From Kitagawia praeruptora (Eukaryota > Streptophyta > Magnoliopsida > Apiales > Apiaceae), in contig CM075344.1 of the NCBI GenBank assembly GCA_037693485.1, positions 100,181,001 to 100,245,000 of the forward strand: a DNA stretch of 64,000 bases, written 5' to 3'. Position 1 is the stretch's first letter; each line of letters begins with the position of its first letter. The position numbers were made by a program, and so were the translations under genes. Shown in pieces: positions 57,811 through 64,000 of the stretch. A model generated the notes under the pieces. It was given only the letters and a program-made list of their open reading frames with translations. It did not search any database and had not been told where the DNA came from.

Positions 57811-59919
57811 TCTATTGTTTGTTTCTAACAACTATGCAGCCCCATTGAATAATGAAAATGTTCCAGACGCGTTTCATATGATGCAAAACTTCTTGAGGGA
57901 TTCAGAGATAGGTCAAGCTCTGGTTGAACCACAAACGCTGTCTGCCTCACAGATTGCTTCCTTCTGGCAGAATTCTGTTTATGATGATGGAGGAGAGAAT
58001 GGGACTCTATCTATTATTTTCACTTATGAGGAAGCAGAGTATATTATTACTCCAACCACTGTCAAAGAAACCATGGGCTTCGATACACACACTTCCTACA
58101 GTGTTGCTCCTGAAAATACTCTGAGAGAGATGTTGCAACAGATTGGATATTCAGATTCTCTTGCCAGACTGGGAAATGTGAAGAGGCTGAAGCTAAAGAA
58201 GGAGTGGAGTTTCTTTTTCGACTGTATTACAAGGGCTTTTGGCAAGATGGTTACTAACTGGGACGCAATCCCTATGGATAGTCTCCAAATTGGGTATTCT
58301 CTTCTCTATGGAAGTAATTTCGATTTTGGTAGACTTGTCTTAATGAACTTAGGTGATAGGTTGTCAGAGTCTACTACTATTTATTTTGCTAGATTCTGTC
58401 AATTGCTATTCACTGCTTGTGTGCCTAACGTTGCCATGGCTGAGGATGATGTGATTCAGCCCTTCAAAGTCAATAAGAGAATATTCTCTGATTTGACTAA
58501 CAAGGATGCCACCAAGGTTGTGCCTGAGTTAGTATTACCTCTTGCTCTACAAAATTTTCTCAATCAACCTCAAGAACCACAACCGCCTGAGCATCAACCT
58601 TTAAACACTGATCTTCCACAACCCTCAAACACTGCACCTCAACCCATTCAACCTGGTAATCTTAAATCAAACACTGAACCACCAACCACCAACATTAAAC
58701 CAAACACTGAAGTTTCACAACCTAAAATCACTGAAAAACCAGCAACCACTCAACCACAACCACAACCTCAACCTGAACCAACAACTCAGGCTAAAACGAA
58801 GAAGAGAGGAAGAACTAAGCATATTTCCATCAAGAAGATAAAAAGGGCTCCAAAGGCAAGAGCAAACAGACCTTCCTCACCATCTGTGGTAGAGGATTCT
58901 ATAGAAGAAATGTTTCTGAAGAAGAAGTGCCAGAGGTGCTTACATATAAAAGGAGAAAGTTGATCCTTGATGAATCTGATGAGGAAGTGAATATTGAAGC
59001 TCCAGAGGTAATCCCTAAAGAGATACCTATTGTTGAGATAGATACTGCAGAAAAAGTTGTGCACACACCTGCAGATATACAAATGGATGAGGACAATAGA
59101 GATGGTTTTCCTACTATGGATGATTTTGTTGAAACATTCATACCATTCTCTGATCCTATTCAAGTTTCTCTTTCACCTGTACTTGTATATTCTCAAGAAA
59201 CTAGTGCAGCAGATCAAGCAACTGTAATACTTGATGAAACAGTAGCTATACATACTGAAATAATCTCTGATGCTCACCAAACTATCGAAAAAGGTGTAGA
59301 ATTTGAGCAATCAACCAAGGCTGTAATCTCTGATCCTATGAATGAAGTTGTTCCAATTGCAGAGTCTGTTGATAAGACTGTTGAATCGGAAGATCAATCT
59401 GCACAGAAAGTTGATGTTGCCACTACAGAGATTGTTGCTGAGAATGTAGAAGTTGTTGCTGAGAGTGAACAGGTTGCAGATGCAAATGCTGATCAAGATG
59501 AAGAAAGTGTAGACTCTGACTCTTCTAAGAGTGTTCCTGTACAAACCGATGCCAAGCATGCACCTTTCTCTCAACCTTCGAATGCACATGACATTGAAGC
59601 AGAGTATCTAGCTACATTCTCTGAAAATTGGTATAAGGAGGATTGCATCTTTCCAAGAGGAAGAGTAGCTAAATTTGTTCAGCAAACTGCTAGAGAGATT
59701 TCCAATCCTGAGATTCTATCTTGTCTGAAGGCAACTGTGGTGCAAGTTAAAACTCTAGATGGAAGATTTGCTGATTCTCATAAGGCAATTACTGATCTCA
59801 GAACTGAAATTCAGACCAGAGACATGAATATGGAGAGAGACACTAAACTCAAGCTTCAGAAATTCTCTAAAGCTCAAGACACTCTTTTTCAAAGACTAGA
59901 TCAAGTTGAGAAAAATTAG
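57811..59919 (+). pseudogene. SIRE accessory (downstream) protein, main part
   Basis: It continues the frame begun at 32653. The N-terminal half is compact (FHMMQNFLRDSEIGQALVEP, KKEWSFFFDCITRAF, DSLQIGYSLLYGSNFDFGRL). A Pro/Gln/Thr-rich linker and a basic KKRGRTKHISIKKIK stretch follow. A one-base shift near 58905 moves it to the frame EVPEVLTYKRRKL. Next is an acidic Glu/Val-rich region and a coiled coil ending QVEKN before a TAG at 59917. SIRE elements often carry an extra gene after pol, sometimes called env-like; I see no signal peptide or membrane segment here, so an envelope role is not supported. Function unknown. Confidence 0.82.
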
Positions 59920-61346
59920 ACTGCTTTGTCTGATAAAATTGATTTCATTGGTACCTCTTTGGAGTTGATTACATCCATTCTAATTCCTGATGATGTCAAA
60001 AAGGGGGAGAGATTTGCTAAGACTAAATGCAAGCAGTCTCAAAATCTGACTTAGAAAGATGATGCTAGAGATGGAGGAGCAAAAGGTCAGAAAAGTTTAA
60101 AATTAAGAGCTATTAATAAGAGTTTACAAACTGGCAACACTTCTAAGTCAAAATCTGGTGGTGTAAACACTGATACTCAGGGTATTTCCAAGACTCAGAG
60201 TTTATTATTAACTGTTAATCCATAGATTGATAAGGAGTTGGCTGCTAGACTGTTCATTGAAGAGAATGAAGAAGGAGTTACACTTGCAGATGTTCAAGCT
60301 GAAGAAATGATTTTACAAGAAGAACATCAGAAAGCTGTGAAGTCTGGAAAATTCAAGAAGAATGTAAAAGCTGCTAGGCCTGTTCTTAAAGGCATTATAA
60401 TCAAAGAAAATGTTGGTACTGATCAGAGGATGAAAGTATCCAGAAAACCAACAAAAGAAAAAGCTAAATTGAAGATGAAGGGTAAGGCTGTTGAGGAGGA
60501 AAAGGTCTCAAAGAAAGTGAATACAACCTCTGTTGCTACACAAGTTGTACAGAAACCTTTGTCTACTTCAATGCAAGCAATTTTTGGGAAATCAATAATT
60601 CGTGAACAACTCTGGAGGTTGGAGAGGCTGGAGGAAATTTTCTACAGAGCAGAGCTTTAATGGGAAAGATAGGAAGAGATAAAGCTGGTTTGGGCTCACA
60701 TAGAGAAAAGAGAATGAATTCCAGTCCTCAAGATCCTTCATCACTGACTGTTCCAGGTATTGGAGTTACACAAGAGAGTTTAGATAGACTGGAATCATTG
60801 TAGTTGATTCATCAGAAGAGTTTGGAAAAAGATTTTCTTTTGTACTTTATGGAAGATGGAACTGTATACAAGATTGGTAAGTATTATCTTGATTTGAAGC
60901 TATGGGAAGAATTGGAGTATGTTCTGTATATTTTCAACGTGAAGAATCAAAGGACTCATCAAGCTGCAAATGTGCTGAGAAAGAAGATGCTACATAATTT
61001 AGCATATAGAGGTATAAAGTATAACCGTCAGTATGTTCCAAAGTGCAGAGACTATCATGGTAATCTAGTTGAGATGAAGAAAGACAGTGCAAAGCTGAGG
61101 ACAGATTTAGGTATAACTGTTCTTCATTTTAACCCTGAGTCAAAGACAGCACACTTCATCAGACTAGGCAATGAAATGAGGAGAAACAAAATCTATTCTC
61201 TGAGAGCTGCTATTTATCAAACTGGTGAAACTGATCCTAAGCTGAAAGAGATCAAGGAGACTATGCAGAGAGAACTTGAAAATGCAGAGAGAAGATTGCT
61301 GATTGACTATCTCAGATCAACACCAGATGTTGAGGAAATTAAGTGA
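59920..61346 (+). pseudogene. SIRE accessory protein, C-terminal part
   Basis: It continues the same frame past the TAG at 59917: TALSDKIDFIGTSLELITS, then DDVKKGERF coded by a purine tract. TAG stops lie at 60052 and 60223. A Lys-rich basic region follows (60240-60560), ending at 60660. After about 140 disturbed bases and a TAG at 60801, another frame (to 61346) encodes a globular-looking segment (FLLYFMEDGTVYKIGKYYL, RGIKYNRQYVPKC) and a charged helix. It may be the end of the same protein after a frameshift, or a separate one. Confidence 0.7.
59997..60013 (+). promoter_or_regulatory. Internal polypurine tract in the SIRE accessory frame
   Basis: CAAAAAGGGGGAGAGAT shares a 15-base core (TCAAAAAGGGGGAGA, from 59996) with the terminal purine tract of the young Copia. 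It could prime a second plus-strand start, or be a relic of an older 3' end. Confidence 0.4.
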
Positions 61347-61505
61347 TTAATGCTCTGTAAGAATTTTTTGCTTTCTGTAGATTTTGTTTAAGTAGAAGTT
61401 TTAAACTCTGATTATTTGTTAAACACTGCATTTGTCTATTTTGTTTTGACATCATCAATTATTGTTAACTTGTGCATTTTTGCTAATGAACAAGTTGGGG
61501 GAGAT
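61347..61505 (+). promoter_or_regulatory. SIRE 3' spacer and polypurine tract
   Basis: Short non-coding stretch with one AAACTCTG and one AAACACTG, closing with AAGTTGGGGGAGAT directly before the 3' LTR. Confidence 0.8.
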
Positions 61506-62034
61506 TGTTAGATATAATTGATGTTTGTATTAATCATTGTTTAAGTGTAACAGTGATAAATCAGAGTTTAGCTGAAAGCGGTCAGAGTTTAGTTAAACGC
61601 TGACAGATGGAAGCTCGACAGAGTTTGTTAAACTCTGTCTGAGAGAAGCGTCTATGGGTCAACAGTGATTGAAGAATAATTGAAGATAATTATGGAAGCA
61701 ATATCTTTAAAAGATTGGATAGCTGTCAAAGAGATTGTGTTGACTAAGGAGACGTGTAGCAATCGTGATTGATATCAATTGTATAGCTAATTTATAGGAG
61801 TATCAATTTTACGATTGTACAGTAGCTGTATGTTTTATAAATACAGTTAGGTTAACCCTAGAAGGGTAATCGAACAACGAAATATTATTTCAATGTAACC
61901 TAAGCAGCTCTCTGTGATAGTTTACATCACTGAGAGAGGAATTATTAATTCCAAACAGTTTTTAATTGTTAAAACGTGTGTTCTTGTTAATCTCTCATAC
62001 AAATCTTGATTACATTTGTGTATTCGGCCTAACA
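61506..62034 (+). repeat. 3' LTR of the SIRE-like element
   Basis: 529 bases, about 98.2% identical to the 5' LTR, followed by the duplicated TAACT. Confidence 0.95.
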
Positions 62035-63420
62035 TAACTGGATATGCATGTGTGTTTATTTTTAGTGTGGGTGTGTTTGAGAAGTGGGTTCTTTGTGAGT
62101 ATTGTTCGAAGGAGGAGGTGGAGCGCAGGGGCGATGATGTTGTTGTGTGGGAATGTAGTACCTGTATGTGCGTATGGGTTATAAAAACAGGGGATGTGTT
62201 AAAGGTATGGGTAGGGGTGGTCATGGATTATAATGTTAGTGATTAATTGATGTTCATTTTGAGGTTAACTGATTTATTAAAGGAGTTATTGATCTTATAA
62301 GAGGTCTTATCTTGAGTTTGAAGTGTTGAATTGATCAAAATGTTTATACGATGATGATGTTGTTACTTCGGATTATTTATGTCATGACATGTTAAGAGTT
62401 ATTATTGATAACTTGGTTAAAATTCTTTGGAAATCTTAGTGGCCTAAATGAGTTTGGCTTTAAAGTTGAAGTGATCTTTTGTTGTCAAGTTATAAACAAA
62501 TTTTTGTAAATAGTAAAACTTACCAATAAATATGGTTGGCTGGAGTGGAATAGTAGATAGCGTTTTATACTTGTTGATTGGTTGGTTATGTTGGTTTGAA
62601 ACCGACTAGTAGTGTAATAATACTAAGGAGATGCTGTTCAAATCTTGTTAAGATTCTTTCGGTAATTCGCATAGTAAATTGAGAAGAATTATTTGTAAAT
62701 CGAAGTGATATACACGTTAAAGATGTATAAATGTAAGTTGACATTACGTGCTAAATGCTTATATGATTTTGTGGTTATACATTATTTCTTTGAGAATATG
62801 ATTTGTATATGTTGTAAAGCGTATTAGAAGCGTTTGGGTAGAACAGAAATTAGACGATTACGATTACTAGCATACTGAAGTAGTACTTTACTTGGTATAG
62901 GTACGAGTAGGAGGCCAGCCAAGAGCAGTGCGTGTCGCTGGAATCTCGCGGAAGGAGATAATTTTCGGGATGGTCGAGTGTGGTCGTATAGAGGTTGACC
63001 AGTGATAATCGAAAGATGGATATATGATCGAGTAGAGACCAACGTGTGGAGAAGTCGAGACAGAAGCGAAGTGAATAATGAATTGAGATGTGGAATTGGG
63101 AACTTCGTGTACTGAGGCAAGTGTTATCGCTCCTCACTTATTGTTCAAGTGATGAAATTCTATTCTAGTTCTTTATCAAATGTGTCGGTCAAATTATGCT
63201 TACAAATTGACGTCCTACTTCAAATGACGTACAAATGTTCATTTTGAACCACTTAACTTACCCAATTTAGTCCAAACTTTTCTAGATGTTGGAGAAATTT
63301 ATTAAATGATTAACACTTGACTATATCCTTGTTTTGTCGTATATCCTCAATTGTTGTTAATCATGTTGCTAGTAAATTCTTCTGTCTATTCATTTAATGA
63401 TCTTATGACCCCAATTATTC

Positions 63421-63556
63421 GTATCGAACTTGTCGATACTTTTTGTTATTGTTGTTTATTCAATTATCACCTATTTATTGTATCGAACTCGTCGATACCC
63501 TTTGAGGTTATTATTCTTTTATTATTACCCAATTATCGTGTCGAACTTGTTGACAC
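63421..63556 (+). repeat. Three hairpin repeats GTATCGA-loop-TCGATAC
   Basis: Units of about 60 bases, each with 7-base arms around ACTTG or ACTCG. The third unit has GTGTCGA/TTGACAC, which still pairs with one G-T. Confidence 0.88.
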
Positions 63557-63702
63557 ATGTTGATCTTGAATTCTTCATTGATTCTTGGATCTTGAGTTGT
63601 TGTTCTGGAATGTGAGTTTTCCAGATTGTTTGATTGACAGAGGTTGTCGATTGTTCCGACACATAGTGCGTTGGATTTAGAATTAGAATGTTTTCAGAGG
63701 AG

Positions 63703-63802
63703 TCCCTTCGGGGAGACCATATTAATGGTCAATAGATGTCCCTTCGGGGAGACCATATTTATGGTCAGAGGAGTCCATTTGGGGAGACCAGTTTAATGGT
63801 CA
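63703..63802 (+). repeat. Three repeats with TCCC-TTCG-GGGA and GACCAT...ATGGTC hairpins
   Basis: Units of about 36-40 bases, each with two adjacent hairpins. The first two units have a perfect TTCG loop; the third has lost it but keeps the second hairpin as GACCA...TGGTC. Confidence 0.88.
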
Positions 63803-64000
63803 AAAGTTGATGCCAATGTGTGTCGTGGATCTATTTTGAGGGACTTTGCTGTGTGCATTGTCCGGGGTTAGTGCGGGTCTGATCAGCCGCCTAACTCCAT
63901 TGTTTTTTTAAAAAAATATATAAAAAATCCAATTCTAATCTACACATTGAGGTTGAGTTGCTTTAAAGCCTGATTCCTTTGAAGCCTATGATGATTATCT

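Larger units (their letters stand above)
4949..62034 (+). mobile_element. SIRE-like Copia retrotransposon, host of three later insertions
   Basis: Two LTRs of 528 and 529 bases, both starting TGTTAGATATAA and ending CCTAACA, are flanked by the same five bases TAACT (4944-4948 and 62035-62039). Inside are a Met-tRNA primer site, a split gag, a pol of protease-integrase-RT-RNase H order, a long spacer, a downstream accessory frame and a purine tract. Removing the Tat element, the solo LTR and the giant-LTR element leaves about 11.8 kb. Pol order and the extra 3' frame fit SIRE/Maximus-type Copia; the lineage label is from family knowledge, not a tree. About ten differences between its LTRs give roughly 98.2% identity. 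All coding parts carry stops, so it is inactive. Confidence 0.93.
62040..64000 (+). mobile_element. Right part of the long Gypsy-type LTR, running off the window
   Basis: It continues the LTR begun at 3169 after the SIRE insertion. GT-rich at first, then AT-rich, with two hairpin arrays near its end as in the other Gypsy LTRs here. Together the two parts exceed 3.7 kb, similar in size to the solo LTR at 44583. No gene is supported; the small open frames have no recognisable features. Confidence 0.5.

Noticed and set aside
57811..61346. Accessory frame as a host gene captured between insertions
   Set aside because: It joins in frame with 32653-32681 across the giant-LTR element and lies between pol and the 3' LTR of the same Copia, so it belongs to that element.

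Overview
This is nuclear DNA from a flowering plant with a large, repeat-rich genome. The evidence is initiator-Met-tRNA primer sites (TGGTATCAGAGC) on Copia elements, plant-type Gypsy elements (Tat with dual RNase H, and LTRs of the Tekay/Del kind) and GT-AG introns of plant size. A eudicot is most likely, but the species cannot be named from the sequence. I found no host gene, tRNA, rRNA or CRISPR array. Almost every base belongs to an LTR retrotransposon, and the window is one nested stack of them. Its order can be proved because five insertions have exact 5-bp target-site duplications (TSDs) around complete ends, and a sixth is bounded on one side only.

Outermost layer: a minus-strand Copia LTR (66-1588) lies next to a decayed plus-strand Copia (1589-3168). 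The relic is cut in its integrase by a long Gypsy-type LTR that begins at 3169. That LTR was split at 4948 by a SIRE-like Copia and resumes at 62040, running off the window. The SIRE-like element spans 4949-62034 (TSD TAACT) and is about 11.8 kb once later insertions are removed. Its gag was split by a Tat Gypsy (6533-25270, TSD CTTCT). The Tat integrase region was in turn split by a young, nearly intact Copia (11863-20102, TSD AGGCA). The SIRE spacer after pol holds a Gypsy solo LTR (30051-31435, TSD CCTAA). Its accessory reading frame was split after 29 bases by a minus-strand non-coding element with very large LTRs (32682-57805, TSD CTTGG). The left giant LTR contains a scrambled second Tat copy (35842 to about 41890) and a 3.5-kb solo LTR (44583-48108, TSD GAATT).

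LTR pair similarity, counted by eye, agrees with this order: SIRE about 98.2%, Tat about 98.6%, giant-LTR element about 99%, inner Copia about 99.6%. Most damage to the coding frames is by single-base stop codons, often TAG where a relative has CAG, rather than by indels.

The most unusual signals are these. (1) Each Copia carries its own short word (CAGCAAGC in one, AAACTCTG in the other) repeated through LTR, coding and spacer DNA. (2) Several tandem arrays have units that each form a short hairpin, and changes between units are compensatory. (3) The Tat element carries an antisense accessory gene with two clear introns and its own TATA box. (4) One element has 6.86-kb LTRs around only 2.3 kb of non-coding interior. 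(5) In both Copia elements pol lies in the +1 frame with no gag/pol overlap and with an AG acceptor-like sequence at its opening.
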